From the NCBI GenBank assembly GCA_023428755.1, contig JAEYWX010000001.1, forward strand, positions 458,633 through 522,632: DNA of 64,000 nucleotides, given 5' to 3'. This document shows, in pieces, positions 18,274 through 27,131 of the stretch; the stretch's first letter is position 1, and the number at the start of each line of letters is the position of its first letter. The position numbers and the translations under genes are program-made. Under the pieces are notes generated by a model, which did no database searches, was not told the origin of the DNA, and was given only the letters and a program-made list of their open reading frames with translations. This DNA is from Bacteroidota bacterium. Lineage in GTDB: Bacteria; Bacteroidota; Bacteroidia; Chitinophagales; Chitinophagaceae.

Positions 18274-19716
18274 TTAATGTGCATGCACATGTTCTTTCGC
18301 AAATTCTTCAACCGACTGCGCTTCAATTCCATCCATTTGCTCTTTGTAGCTTTCACCATTTTTCTTGAGAACGTGTTTGATCTCCGCAATGGCAATTACC
18401 GGGAAGTATTTCGAGAACAGGAAGTAACAGGTAAAGAACAACCCGAACGATCCCATATAGAAACCAATTTCCCAAATGGTTGGACGATAGTACACCGACC
18501 AGGAAGAAGGCAGGTAATCACGATACAAAGAAGAAACGATGATCACGAAACGCTCAAACCACATACCGATGTTTACCACCACACTCATTAAGAATGTGAA
18601 AGCAATATTGCGGCGCAATTTCTTCACCCAGAACAACTGAGGCGTAATTACGTTACAAGTCATCATCAACCAGTAGCTCCATCCGTAAGGACCAGCGATA
18701 CGGTATTTAAAGAAGATGTCTTGCTCATATTTCACAGCACTGTACCATGCCATAAACAACTCAGTTAAATAAGCACAGCCTACAATCGAACCGGTCAATA
18801 CAATCACCTTGTTCATATTTTCAATATGGCTGATGGTAATATAATCTTCCAGTTGCATCACTTTCCGTGTAACCAGCATCAGGGTTTGCACCATGGCGAA
18901 ACCGGAGAAGATGGCACCCGCAACGAAGTAAGGAGGGAAGATGGTGGTATGCCAACCGGGAATTACGGATGTGGCGAAGTCGAACGATACGATGGTGTGT
19001 ACAGACAATACAAGTGGTGTACTCAAACCAGCTAACACCAACGATAAACTTTCATGACGTTGCCAGTGCTTGGTTGAACCTGACCAACCGAATGAAGCAA
19101 CACCATAAAATGCTTTTGCCCATTTCTTTTTGGCACGGTCACGCAAGGTGGCCATATCAGGTAACAAACCACTATACCAGAATAATAATGATACTGTGAA
19201 ATAAGTAGAGATCGCAAATACGTCCCACAAAAGCGGAGAGTTGAAGTTCACCCACAACGGACCACGTGTGTTTGGATAAGGCATTACGAAGAAGGCCATC
19301 CACACACGACCCATGTGCCAGATCGGGAACTGGCCCGCACAAATCACCGCAAAGATGGTCATGGCTTCAGCCGCACGGTTTACACCCGTTCTCCATCCCT
19401 GGCGGAAGAGCAACAAGATCGCAGAGATCAGCGTACCGGCGTGACCAATACCAACCCACCATACGAAGTTGGTGATATCCCAACCCCAGCCGATGGTTTT
19501 GTTCAGGTTCCACATACCCGTACCGTACACTACTTCTTTGTAAAGACTCACCACACCAAACAACAGGAGTGCAACCGAAATAATGAAACCGATCCACCAC
19601 AAACGTGATGGTGCAGCTTCCACCGGCTTACAAATATCCTCTGTAACATCGTGGTAGGTTTTATGGCCATCAACCAATGGTTCCCTAGTCTGTGATTCAT
19701 ACCTTAGTAATGACAT
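18274..19716 (-). CDS. actC: alternative complex III subunit ActC (NrfD-like membrane subunit)
   Basis: 480 residues with about ten membrane helices in the NrfD/PsrC fold. Family landmarks are the early FVWWVGIGHAGTLISAILLL, FPIWHMGRVWMAFFVMPYPN and LSVHTIVSFDFATSVIPGWH. It binds quinol and probably takes part in proton movement. The histidine in GIGHAG and the His/Asp residues in the fourth-fifth helix region are the expected functional residues. It lies between actB and actD in the canonical order. Confidence 0.94.
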   Translation of the reverse strand: MSLLRYESQTREPLVDGHKTYHDVTEDICKPVEAAPSRLWWIGFIISVALLLFGVVSLYKEVVYGTGMWNLNKTIGWGWDITNFVWWVGIGHAGTLISAILLLFRQGWRTGVNRAAEAMTIFAVICAGQFPIWHMGRVWMAFFVMPYPNTRGPLWVNFNSPLLWDVFAISTYFTVSLLFWYSGLLPDMATLRDRAKKKWAKAFYGVASFGWSGSTKHWQRHESLSLVLAGLSTPLVLSVHTIVSFDFATSVIPGWHTTIFPPYFVAGAIFSGFAMVQTLMLVTRKVMQLEDYITISHIENMNKVIVLTGSIVGCAYLTELFMAWYSAVKYEQDIFFKYRIAGPYGWSYWLMMTCNVITPQLFWVKKLRRNIAFTFLMSVVVNIGMWFERFVIIVSSLYRDYLPSSWSVYYRPTIWEIGFYMGSFGLFFTCYFLFSKYFPVIAIAEIKHVLKKNGESYKEQMDGIEAQSVEEFAKEHVHAH

Positions 19717-19797
19717 ACTTGTTTTCGCTTTTGGCTTTCAGCTCATCGCTGTCAGCTTTGGTTTTATGTTTTGTCTTTCTACTTGCTGCCTGTCGCA

Positions 19798-19817
19798 TGC
19801 CGAAGTTTCATTCGGCA
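19798..19817. repeat. small perfect hairpin in the actB-actC gap
   Basis: TGCCGAA and TTCGGCA pair around a six-base loop. The 231-bp gap between actC and actB otherwise holds a TAGCTTT-type word repeat, no open frame with a plausible start, and the stem-loop next to the actB stop. No T tract follows, so I do not call it a terminator. Confidence 0.5.
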
Positions 19818-19920
19818 TCGAAACCGCAAGCGTCTCGACACTTCAACTTTTTAATTCCTATCAACAAACCCACCTTTCTTAAACGATCCTCTGCTTTATC
19901 TTACAACATACAAAAGGCTA

Positions 19921-19947
19921 CCTTACTCCCCTTCAGGGGTTGGGGGC
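19921..19947 (-). repeat. C-rich/G-rich stem-loop element abutting the actB stop codon
   Basis: On the minus strand the sequence right after the TAA stop is GCCCCCAACCCCTGAAGGGG then AGTAAGG. CCCC pairs with GGGG around TGAA, preceded by a second C-run. Same family and same position relative to the stop codon as the element after actC. Confidence 0.6.
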
Positions 19948-22900
19948 TTAATGTGCTGCTTCTTTTGCTTCTGAATGCGCTTCACCGTGTCCTTCTTCTT
20001 CGTGGTTACCAACCGTACGGTCAGTATTACGCAGCTTCGCCATATAACTTACGTTTGGCAACACGTGCAATTGCTCCAGTACATAGTACGTGCGGTTTGC
20101 ACCTTCTGTTGTACGTACTTTACGGATCGCACTTTCTTTATCATTCACATTACCAAATACAATTGCATTGGTAGGACAAGCCTGCTGACATGCAGTTTTA
20201 ATATCGCTGTCAACCATCGGACGGCTGTCTTTCTTCGCAGTCAATTTCGCCTCTTGTAAACGCTGTACGCAGAACGAACATTTTTCAATTACACCACGGC
20301 TACGAACAGTTACATCCGGATTCAACACCATGCGTGTTAAGTCTTCGTTCATATCCAGTGTTACTTCGTTGAGGCGGCCATAATCAACCAACGGTTGCTG
20401 GTTGTCTTTAAAGCTGTCGGAACCATTCCAGTCGTGCCAGTTAAAGCGACGAACTTTATACGGACAGTTGTTGGCACAATATCTTGTACCGATACAACGG
20501 TTATACGTCATCTGGTTCAAACCTTCACTGCTGTGGTTGGTTGCTGCTACCGGACAAACGTTCTCACATGGAGCGTTATCACAGTGCTGGCAAAGCATTG
20601 GCTGGAACACAACATCCGGATTCTCTCTATCGCCACTGAAGTAACGGTCGATACGTAACCAATGCATATCATGATACTTCGCTACCTGGTTTTTACCTAC
20701 CACCGAAACGTTGTTTTCAGCAGTACATGCTACCACGCAGGCGCCACAACCATTACAGAGGTTTAAGTCTAAACTCATTCCCCATTTAATGCCGGGCTTA
20801 TCGAATACAGGGTACATGGTACCTTCTGCTTCCAGATTATCAATACCGCCGTAATCCTTGATCTCCGCCATGCGTTCGTTGATAAAATGCTTGGGGTCTT
20901 TTTTGAAAACAGCGAGGCTTGTTTCTTTTACTACCTCCACACGATTACCGTAAGTGTTATGTGTTTGCATTTGTGCAATGTCATACATCTTATCAGTTTT
21001 CTCGATGGTTACATTGGCAGTCGTGTAATCATATGTTTGACCATTAAAGCTTGCAAACGGATAAATATTTTTACCAACTCCTTTTGCTGCACGTCCCACT
21101 TTTTCGCTGCGGCCATAACCGGTTGCAATGGCAATGGTGCTGCTGTTCATACCGGGGATGATGAGCAATGGAATTTCAATAGGCTCTCTTCCGGCAACAG
21201 TTATTTTCAATACAGGCTTGGGAGGATTTACTTCGTAATCATCATCTGCTTCGTAGCCAAAGTCTGCTGCAGTTTTTTCAGAAATGATCGCATAGTTATC
21301 CCAGCAGGCACGTGTAATAGGATCAGGCATTTCCTGCAACCAGGGGTTGTTGGCCATTTTACCATCACCAATACTTACTTTTTGATAGATCACCAGTTCG
21401 TGCTTATCAGATTTTGGAGCTGCACTCAATTTGGCAACGGCATCGGCAACAGCGCCTGTACTAAAGGAAGCACCAGCCACTACCGGTGTTGCTGGCTCCA
21501 TTACACCATCCTGCAATACTTTATCGAATGCAGTTTGACCACCTAGTTTGCTGATCCAGTAATTCTTGAAATATGTTTCGTAATCCGCTACAGTGCTGCC
21601 ACTCCACTTCAACAATGAAGTAGCGAATGCTCTTGTTTTAAATAACGGATGAATGGTAGGTTGAATGAAAGAGAGGTGACCAGTTTTTGCTTCTGCATCG
21701 CCCCAGCTTTCGAGGTAGTGATGAGCCGGTAATACATACTGGCATTGCTCAGTTGTTTCATCTTCAATTTCGTTGAACGAAACTGTGAGACCTACTTTTT
21801 TCCAGCCATCAACAAATTTCTTTTTATCGTAGTAAGTATAAACAGGGTTTGCGCCATATACTAATACTGCACCTACTGCACCTGCGTTCATGTCGCTTAC
21901 GAATTGCTCCATATCCGCATCGATTCCTTTACGGTAGTTAACAGTAGTACCGAAGTTGATGGTTTTACCAACGGCACCAACTTGTGCATTGATGGCATTC
22001 ACCAAAATCTGTGCATTTACATTGTTGCTGCGGCTTACTACCAATGCATTTCCACCGGCAGCCAGTAATTCTTTGGCAGCAGCATCAATACCGGCAGCCA
22101 AACGCTTATCAGTAATAGCAGGAGCTGTAACAGCACCGCCCACTTTTGCATATAAGTTTAATAATACCGCACCGAGTTCACTTGGTTTGTGCGTGTAACG
22201 CTCATCGGCACTTGCACCCGTCATGCTGTACATCGCTTCAAACTGGAAGTGACGGCTCATGGTTGGGTTCTTCTCATCGATCTTACGGCCGGTAGCATAT
22301 TGCTTGGCAAATTCAACCGGGCTCAACCAGGTTCCGAGGAAATCGGCACCAAAGCTTACAATTACTTTTGCCTGATCGAAATGATAAGAAGGAATGGCAC
22401 GCTGACCAAACGTTGCTTCATTGGCCTGCAACATACCGCTGTAAGAAACAGCATCGTAAGTTACATGCTTGAACGTTGGATATTTTGCTTTGAACTCTTC
22501 AATTACTGCAGCAACAGATGGTGAATTGAGTGTTGAACTTAACAACACGATCTGCTTGCTTCCTACATTGGCCAAAGCCGCTGCAATTTTTTTATCAACT
22601 GCTTCGTAAGTGGGAGCTTCTTTAAAACCGTCAGCCGTTTTTTCCATTGGGTAACGCAAACGGGCCGTATCGTACAGGCTCAGTACAGATGCCTGTACAC
22701 GCTGTGAAGTACCACCTTTGGTGAAACCCATTTCGTTTCCTTCCAGTTTAATGGGGCGGCCATCTCTTACTTTCGCCAGTACCGGAACTACGTCACCATC
22801 TAACACATAGGTAGTGGCATAGTAATTGGCAACACCGGGAACAATATCAGCAGGCTTGTTAAGAAAAGGGATCGCCTTTTTTACAGGCATTTCGCAACTG

Positions 22901-23085
22901 GCCGCTAAGGTAGCAGCAGCTGTGCTGAAGCCGAGATACTTTAAGAAATCACGGCGTGGCGTTTTGGCTCCGTTATCATCCATTTCAAAAGGCAACTCCT
23001 CTTTAAATTCATTTTCCGCATCTTGCACGTATGCCTTTGTATTATTCAGCTCTCCGAAACTTTGCCAATATTTTTTCTTACTCAT
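19948..23085 (-). CDS. actB: alternative complex III subunit ActB (TAT-exported molybdopterin-oxidoreductase-like plus four-cluster ferredoxin)
   Basis: 1045 residues. An N-terminal region carries a twin-arginine signal set well inside the protein (TPRRDFLKYLGFSTAAATLA, Arg44-Arg45). The first ~750 residues are a molybdopterin-oxidoreductase-like domain, which in ACIII binds no molybdenum. The C-terminal part carries the cysteines for Fe-S clusters: CNGCGACVVAC, CQHCDNAPCENVCP, CIGTRYCANNCP and CSFCVQRLQEAKL with ACQQACP. This is the arrangement expected for three 4Fe-4S and one 3Fe-4S cluster. It lies in the periplasm and passes electrons between the quinol-oxidising membrane part and ActA hemes. 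Confidence 0.95.
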   Translation of the reverse strand: MSKKKYWQSFGELNNTKAYVQDAENEFKEELPFEMDDNGAKTPRRDFLKYLGFSTAAATLAASCEMPVKKAIPFLNKPADIVPGVANYYATTYVLDGDVVPVLAKVRDGRPIKLEGNEMGFTKGGTSQRVQASVLSLYDTARLRYPMEKTADGFKEAPTYEAVDKKIAAALANVGSKQIVLLSSTLNSPSVAAVIEEFKAKYPTFKHVTYDAVSYSGMLQANEATFGQRAIPSYHFDQAKVIVSFGADFLGTWLSPVEFAKQYATGRKIDEKNPTMSRHFQFEAMYSMTGASADERYTHKPSELGAVLLNLYAKVGGAVTAPAITDKRLAAGIDAAAKELLAAGGNALVVSRSNNVNAQILVNAINAQVGAVGKTINFGTTVNYRKGIDADMEQFVSDMNAGAVGAVLVYGANPVYTYYDKKKFVDGWKKVGLTVSFNEIEDETTEQCQYVLPAHHYLESWGDAEAKTGHLSFIQPTIHPLFKTRAFATSLLKWSGSTVADYETYFKNYWISKLGGQTAFDKVLQDGVMEPATPVVAGASFSTGAVADAVAKLSAAPKSDKHELVIYQKVSIGDGKMANNPWLQEMPDPITRACWDNYAIISEKTAADFGYEADDDYEVNPPKPVLKITVAGREPIEIPLLIIPGMNSSTIAIATGYGRSEKVGRAAKGVGKNIYPFASFNGQTYDYTTANVTIEKTDKMYDIAQMQTHNTYGNRVEVVKETSLAVFKKDPKHFINERMAEIKDYGGIDNLEAEGTMYPVFDKPGIKWGMSLDLNLCNGCGACVVACTAENNVSVVGKNQVAKYHDMHWLRIDRYFSGDRENPDVVFQPMLCQHCDNAPCENVCPVAATNHSSEGLNQMTYNRCIGTRYCANNCPYKVRRFNWHDWNGSDSFKDNQQPLVDYGRLNEVTLDMNEDLTRMVLNPDVTVRSRGVIEKCSFCVQRLQEAKLTAKKDSRPMVDSDIKTACQQACPTNAIVFGNVNDKESAIRKVRTTEGANRTYYVLEQLHVLPNVSYMAKLRNTDRTVGNHEEEGHGEAHSEAKEAAH

Positions 23086-23109
23086 ATGCTTGGTTGATAG
23101 CTAATTGAT

Positions 23110-23177
23110 AATTTGAGAATTTGAGAATTTGAAAATGATTTCATTAACACATCAGCACATTTTCAAATTTTCAAATT
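23110..23177. repeat. inverted word-like repeat (AATTTGA family)
   Basis: Between actA and actB, three copies of a word close to AATTTGAGA lead into AATTTGAAAATG. After about 20 bases comes the complement CATTTTCAAATTTTCAAATT, so RNA from either strand could form a long AT-rich hairpin. Both arms are built from the same short word, as in the other word-like repeats in this window. Confidence 0.65.
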
Positions 23178-23178
23178 A

Positions 23179-24420
23179 TTAGTAGTGACATTTTTGACAT
23201 TCAGTACCGCCGATCTTCTCAACAGTTACACTGTCCATTTTGCCATTCTTGATATCGTTGTGAAACTTCTCGTACATGCTGTAAAATCCATTTTCCTGGA
23301 ACTTCACGTTTGTTTCACGATGACAGTTGATACACCATCCCATGCTTAAATTGCTGAACTGGTACACTTCACCCATGTTTTGAATTTCACCATGACAAGT
23401 TTGGCAGGCAACCCCGCCAGCTTTGGTGTGTTGGGAGTGATTGAAGTAAACATGATCAGGCAGGTTGTGAATTTTGATCCACTCAATGGGCTTGCCTTTT
23501 CCTGTATATTTATTAGCAGCAGGATCCCAACCTGCGTATTCGTATAACTTTTGAATTTCAGCAGTACCATTCACCTCTGTACCATCCTCACGGAACATTT
23601 TTTCACCGTTGTATTCATTAATGGCCATGTGACAGTTCATACAAACATTCACGCTTGGAATATTCGCATGCTTGCCTTCCATTGCACCACCGTGACAATA
23701 CAAACAGTTTACCTGATTTACACCGGCGTGTACTTTATGTGAATAGTAGATTGGTTGTTCCGGTTGATAATTTGTTTGACGACCCAAACCAATGGCACCT
23801 TGAATGGTAAAGTAACCACCCACTAAAAACAACAGAATAATACCGGTAGCGATGTAGGCTTTGTTTCTCCAGAAAGCAACCGGCTCACCACGTACCACAC
23901 CATCTTTTTCGTCGGTCAATTTCTTCAGGTTGCTGTTGATCTGTAATAAGATCAAGGCAACAATGGCTAGTACCAATGCGAGGATGCCAAAGAGCAGTGA
24001 ATTGTCTTCGGAAGCTGGTTCACCAACCGGTGTTACAGTAACTTCAGGCTTTTTAGTAGCCTCTGTATTAATATAGGTAACGATGGCATCAATATCAGCT
24101 TCTGCCAAACCGGGGAAACCCATCATCAATACACCATTGTATTCTTTGATGAGGTTAGCGGCATAGGCATCTGTTTTAGCGAAAGCTGCCGGATTCTTGA
24201 TCCACGCATAAAGCTTTTTCCGATCACTCCAGGGGCCACGACCCTCCAGGCCAGCCAATGCCGGACCTGTCAATTTCTTTCCAACTGCATGGCAGCTGGC
24301 ACAGTTTGTTTGAAACAGTGCTTTACCATCTTGTGCAAATGATTTATTACCAATCAATAAGGAAATGAAAACCAGGCAGAGCGTGAACGACTTGCGGAGT
24401 AGTAATTTTGGTTGATTCAT
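23179..24420 (-). CDS. actA: alternative complex III subunit ActA, multiheme cytochrome c with extra N-terminal monoheme domain
   Basis: 413 residues with a signal peptide. Six CxxCH heme motifs are present: one near residue 40 in an N-terminal cytochrome c domain (NCASCHAVGKKL), and five in the C-terminal half (CLYCHGG, CMNCHMA, CQTCHGE, CINCHRE, CQKCHY). Two hydrophobic segments at about 143 to 160 (LFGILALVLAIVALILL) and 185 to 210 separate the two parts. The pentaheme part is standard for ActA and relays electrons from the ActB clusters to ActE and the oxidase. This is the first gene of the act-cox operon, with a candidate promoter upstream. Confidence 0.92.
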   Translation of the reverse strand: MNQPKLLLRKSFTLCLVFISLLIGNKSFAQDGKALFQTNCASCHAVGKKLTGPALAGLEGRGPWSDRKKLYAWIKNPAAFAKTDAYAANLIKEYNGVLMMGFPGLAEADIDAIVTYINTEATKKPEVTVTPVGEPASEDNSLLFGILALVLAIVALILLQINSNLKKLTDEKDGVVRGEPVAFWRNKAYIATGIILLFLVGGYFTIQGAIGLGRQTNYQPEQPIYYSHKVHAGVNQVNCLYCHGGAMEGKHANIPSVNVCMNCHMAINEYNGEKMFREDGTEVNGTAEIQKLYEYAGWDPAANKYTGKGKPIEWIKIHNLPDHVYFNHSQHTKAGGVACQTCHGEIQNMGEVYQFSNLSMGWCINCHRETNVKFQENGFYSMYEKFHNDIKNGKMDSVTVEKIGGTECQKCHY

Positions 24421-24472
24421 AACGTTCTGGAACCGTATTGTGATTAGGAAGAATATCCTGCTATACAGGCTG

Positions 24473-24480
24473 CAAAAATA
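24473..24480 (-). promoter_or_regulatory. candidate -7 promoter element (TATTTTTG) upstream of actA
   Basis: TATTTTTG on the minus strand matches the Bacteroidota consensus TAnnTTTG and lies 53 bases upstream of the actA start codon. A good -33 partner at the normal spacing is not obvious; the nearest TTTG is about 31 bases upstream. The 242-bp gap to the divergent plus-strand gene holds no other clear signal. Confidence 0.45.
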
Positions 24481-24662
24481 GGGGAGGATACTGACATAAT
24501 ATCCACAGTTTCAAAAAAAATTTTACTTAGTTGTGACTTGACAATGAACATCTTGCCGAACAATTTGCTTTCAATTCATCCTGAAAATTATGGAAGACTT
24601 TGTTCCATAAAGTTTTTTCGTTGCCCGTGTGTTATTAAACAAAGTTTTCCCCCGATTTTTGT

Positions 24663-24962
24663 TTGATGTTTGAAAAGCTGCGCAAAAAATGGAAGGTTGG
24701 TCCGCTGCAACTGGCACTCATCCTGTGCACCTTTGCCATTGGTGGCAGTTTAACCGGTTATCTCGGCAAACGCATCATGCCACTCCTTGGCATTGAAGCG
24801 CCCTGGCTGTATATTCCTGTTTACATTTTATTGGTTACCCTCATTTGGCCCATGATGGTGCTGCTGGTGAGCATCCCGTTCGGGCAGTTCAGGTTTTTTA
24901 CCGGCTATTTGAAGAAAATGGGACAGCGGATGGGGTTAAGACCCAAAAGACCAGCCCCCTAA
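24663..24962 (+). CDS. small two-helix membrane protein (DUF6787-like)
   Basis: 99 residues read from the first of two adjacent Met (24666 gives 98). A basic N-terminus (FEKLRKKWKV) is followed by two membrane segments (LALILCTFAIGGSLTGYL and YIPVYILLVTLIWPMMVLLV), then FGQFRFFTGYLKKMGQRMG. This fits a small Bacteroidota family that I recall as DUF6787; its function is unknown. The last residues (RPAP) and the stop codon lie inside a C-rich/G-rich repeat, so the natural C-terminus may have been replaced. It is divergent from actA. Confidence 0.72.
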   Translation: MMFEKLRKKWKVGPLQLALILCTFAIGGSLTGYLGKRIMPLLGIEAPWLYIPVYILLVTLIWPMMVLLVSIPFGQFRFFTGYLKKMGQRMGLRPKRPAP

Positions 24963-24981
24963 ATCCCCCAAGGGGGAGTTC
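24952..24981 (+). repeat. C-rich/G-rich stem-loop element overlapping a stop codon
   Basis: CAGCCCCCTAAATCCCCCAA followed by GGGGGAGTT. CCCCC pairs with GGGGG around AA. The TAA inside the element is the stop codon of the preceding gene. Nearly the same sequence, with one extra G in the loop, lies inside the E1 gene at 53180. Confidence 0.72.
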
Positions 24982-25052
24982 CGGAGCACGAGGCCAGCTT
25001 ATTTGGAGAGGTTTACATTAAGTAACACAGTGCAGGTTTCTATCAAAGATAC

Positions 25053-25961
25053 TTACTTTTCCAGCACCTGTTCTGTTGCCATAAATGCAAAGCTGCCCCA
25101 TTGCTTACCGTCGATTACCTTTTGCAGCAAATCATTCCCTTCCGCTATTTTCCCAATACTCAGGTAATAATTCCCCAGCCCAAACCCGATAGTGGCATTT
25201 GAAACCGTGCCTTTTGCATCCTGATCCAGGAATTTGCTGCGGATGGCCGCTGCATCCTGCACGCCTTTATAGAGCAGCAGAATGGTAAGGTAATCGGTAT
25301 TTTCAATGAGGTTCATGTTTGGTTGTATGGTTTTGAGCAAAGCTTCGGCTGCTTTTTGATCACCCAGTTTTCGTAGTGTTATATAATACCAGTTTGCGGT
25401 GGCCACATACATATCGGGGTTATTGGATACACGCAGACAGTTGTTGTAAGCCGCTTCTGCTTTTCGAAAATTGTTTGTGAGATAGTAAGCCAGTCCCAAA
25501 TGATACCAAATGTTGGAATGCAAACTGCTAGTGGGAATATTTTTTGCGTTGGGCATGCCATCGGGCTCCATTTCATCTTTTGTTCCTTTGATGAGCGATG
25601 CTGCTTTTTCAAAATCAACAATGGCATTGGTATAACAGCGGGTGGTGAGATAGCGATGCCCCCGGTGCCGGTACATTCGTGCATCGGTTGGATGCAGGCT
25701 GATCCCTCTGCTGAAAACAGCGATGGCTTCATCGTACTGGCCAAGGTAAGCAAGTCGCCGGCCATACCATATTATATAATCAGCATTGGACGAGTCGGTT
25801 TCATAATTTGTTTTGGCCTGCAGCAACGCTGCTTCCATTTTTTGTACTGCTTCGGTTGAAAACACCATTGCCGGATATGCTTTACCGTTACAAATCGTAA
25901 ACTGTGCATGCGTGAGCTGAAACATCACCAACATCACAGAAAAAAGAAGCAAGTTTTTCAT
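25053..25961 (-). CDS. secreted tetratricopeptide-repeat protein
   Basis: 302 residues with a signal peptide (MKNLLLFSVMLVMFQLTHAQ). TPR units are visible at about 55 to 125 (YGRRLAYLGQYDEAIAVFSRG, then MYRHRGHRYLTTRCYTNAIVDF) and 150 to 215 (WYHLGLAYYLTNNFRKAEAAY). It has no catalytic motif, so it is likely a protein-binding scaffold in the periplasm or at the outer membrane. It stands alone, on the opposite strand to its neighbours. Partner unknown. Confidence 0.82.
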   Translation of the reverse strand: MKNLLLFSVMLVMFQLTHAQFTICNGKAYPAMVFSTEAVQKMEAALLQAKTNYETDSSNADYIIWYGRRLAYLGQYDEAIAVFSRGISLHPTDARMYRHRGHRYLTTRCYTNAIVDFEKAASLIKGTKDEMEPDGMPNAKNIPTSSLHSNIWYHLGLAYYLTNNFRKAEAAYNNCLRVSNNPDMYVATANWYYITLRKLGDQKAAEALLKTIQPNMNLIENTDYLTILLLYKGVQDAAAIRSKFLDQDAKGTVSNATIGFGLGNYYLSIGKIAEGNDLLQKVIDGKQWGSFAFMATEQVLEK

Positions 25962-26150
25962 CGTAGAAAAGATTATGAAGTTTTACAAACCTACCATTAT
26001 ATATACAGTTGAAAACCATGATGGAAACATTTCCTGCCCGTTCTTTTACGAAACCATTATTTCTCAACAGAAAGTTTCATTTTTGCGAAGCAGAGCGATG
26101 GCTTATCCATCGTCTGTCCGCCGGAAGCGGCTTCTCTCAATCAACCACAC

Positions 26151-26741
26151 ATGAAACAGATCGCCATTTTTGCATCGGGTGCCGGAAGTAATGCACGAAA
26201 AATCATTGAACATAGCCTCCTCCCAACCTCCTCCAAAGGAGGAGGAGCAACCCCTGCCTTTAAAGTGGCACTGATCGTTTGCAACAAACCACATGCTGGT
26301 GTTTTATTGATTGCAGAAGAATACGAAATTCCAACGCTGTTTATTGAAAAAGAACAATTCTTTCGTGGCAATGCATATGTAGATGAATTGAAAGCCATCG
26401 GCATCGACTTTATTGTACTGGCCGGTTTTTTATGGAAAGTTCCGGCAGTATTGATCCAGGCGTATCCGCAACAGATCGTCAATATTCACCCGGCTTTGTT
26501 ACCCAAGTATGGGGGCAAAGGCATGTACGGGCATTTTGTACACGAAGCCGTGATTCAAAACAAAGAAACCGAAAGCGGTATCAGCATTCATCTGGTAGAT
26601 GAACTGTACGATCATGGGAAGGTTGTATTCCAGGCAAGTTGCAAGGTGCTGCCCGAAGACACAGCCGATACATTGGCTGCACGCATCCATGAACTGGAGC
26701 ACCGCCATTATGCCACTGTAATTGAACAACTGGTTTCGTAA
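26151..26741 (+). CDS. purN: phosphoribosylglycinamide formyltransferase (GART), with repeat-derived insertion
   Basis: 196 residues. It transfers a formyl group from 10-formyltetrahydrofolate to GAR in purine synthesis. The start gives the family opening KQIAIFASGAGSNARKIIEH, with the phosphate-binding GAGSN loop. The catalytic set is visible as the NIHPALLPKYGG motif (Asn and His), and later GISIHLVDELYDHGKVVFQA contains the catalytic Asp region. Residues about 22 to 38 (SLLPTSSKGGGATPAF) are not typical of the family; they are encoded by a C-rich/G-rich repeat placed between helix 1 and strand 2. It converges on hicB with a 4-bp gap. Confidence 0.93.
   Translation: MKQIAIFASGAGSNARKIIEHSLLPTSSKGGGATPAFKVALIVCNKPHAGVLLIAEEYEIPTLFIEKEQFFRGNAYVDELKAIGIDFIVLAGFLWKVPAVLIQAYPQQIVNIHPALLPKYGGKGMYGHFVHEAVIQNKETESGISIHLVDELYDHGKVVFQASCKVLPEDTADTLAARIHELEHRHYATVIEQLVS
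26216..26256 (+). repeat. palindromic repeat element read in frame inside purN
   Basis: AGCCTCCTCCCAACCTCCTC followed by CAAAGGAGGAGGAG. CCTCCTCC pairs with GGAGGAGG around a short loop. Its layout resembles the AGCCCCCTAAATCCCCC element elsewhere in the window but with a different stem sequence. It is a multiple of three and keeps the purN frame open. Confidence 0.62.
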
Positions 26742-26745
26742 CTTG

Positions 26746-27126
26746 TTAAAGTAAAAACTGAACTGCAGATAATTCCTTCCCTACTTGCTGAACAGCTTCT
26801 AAAATACGTTTGGTTTGGGATGAAGAAGGCTTCTTTGTTCCCGTAATATATTGCGAAAGCAAGCTTTGATTCATGCCAATTCGTTCAGCAAGTGCTTTGG
26901 CATTAATCACTTTATAAAAAGAAAAAAACTGGGGCAGATCAAGTAACACTTTTATATGGTCGGCATCTATTTTTTTCCCCGACTTGTAATAATACAGGTT
27001 TAACGCTTCTACCATATTTTGTTTCAATTCTTCCAGGCTTTTACCTGTTGTTATCACCGGAAGTTTAGCGGCATAAGCTGAATAGCCGGTTTTTGTCCGC
27101 TCCACTGTTATTTCAATTTGTTTCAT
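26746..27126 (-). CDS. hicB: HicB-type antitoxin with C-terminal helix-turn-helix
   Basis: 126 residues. The N-terminal ~50 residues match the degenerate RNase-H-like HicB fold (ITVERTKTGYSAYAAKLP, then GKSLEELKQNMVEALNLY). From about residue 78 there is an Xre-like HTH (NAKALAERIGMNQSLLSQYITG). HicB binds and neutralises the HicA RNase and represses the operon through its DNA-binding domain. It is encoded five bases downstream of hicA on the same strand, the normal hicAB order. Confidence 0.9.
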   Translation of the reverse strand: MKQIEITVERTKTGYSAYAAKLPVITTGKSLEELKQNMVEALNLYYYKSGKKIDADHIKVLLDLPQFFSFYKVINAKALAERIGMNQSLLSQYITGTKKPSSSQTKRILEAVQQVGKELSAVQFLL

Positions 27127-27131
27127 AGTTT

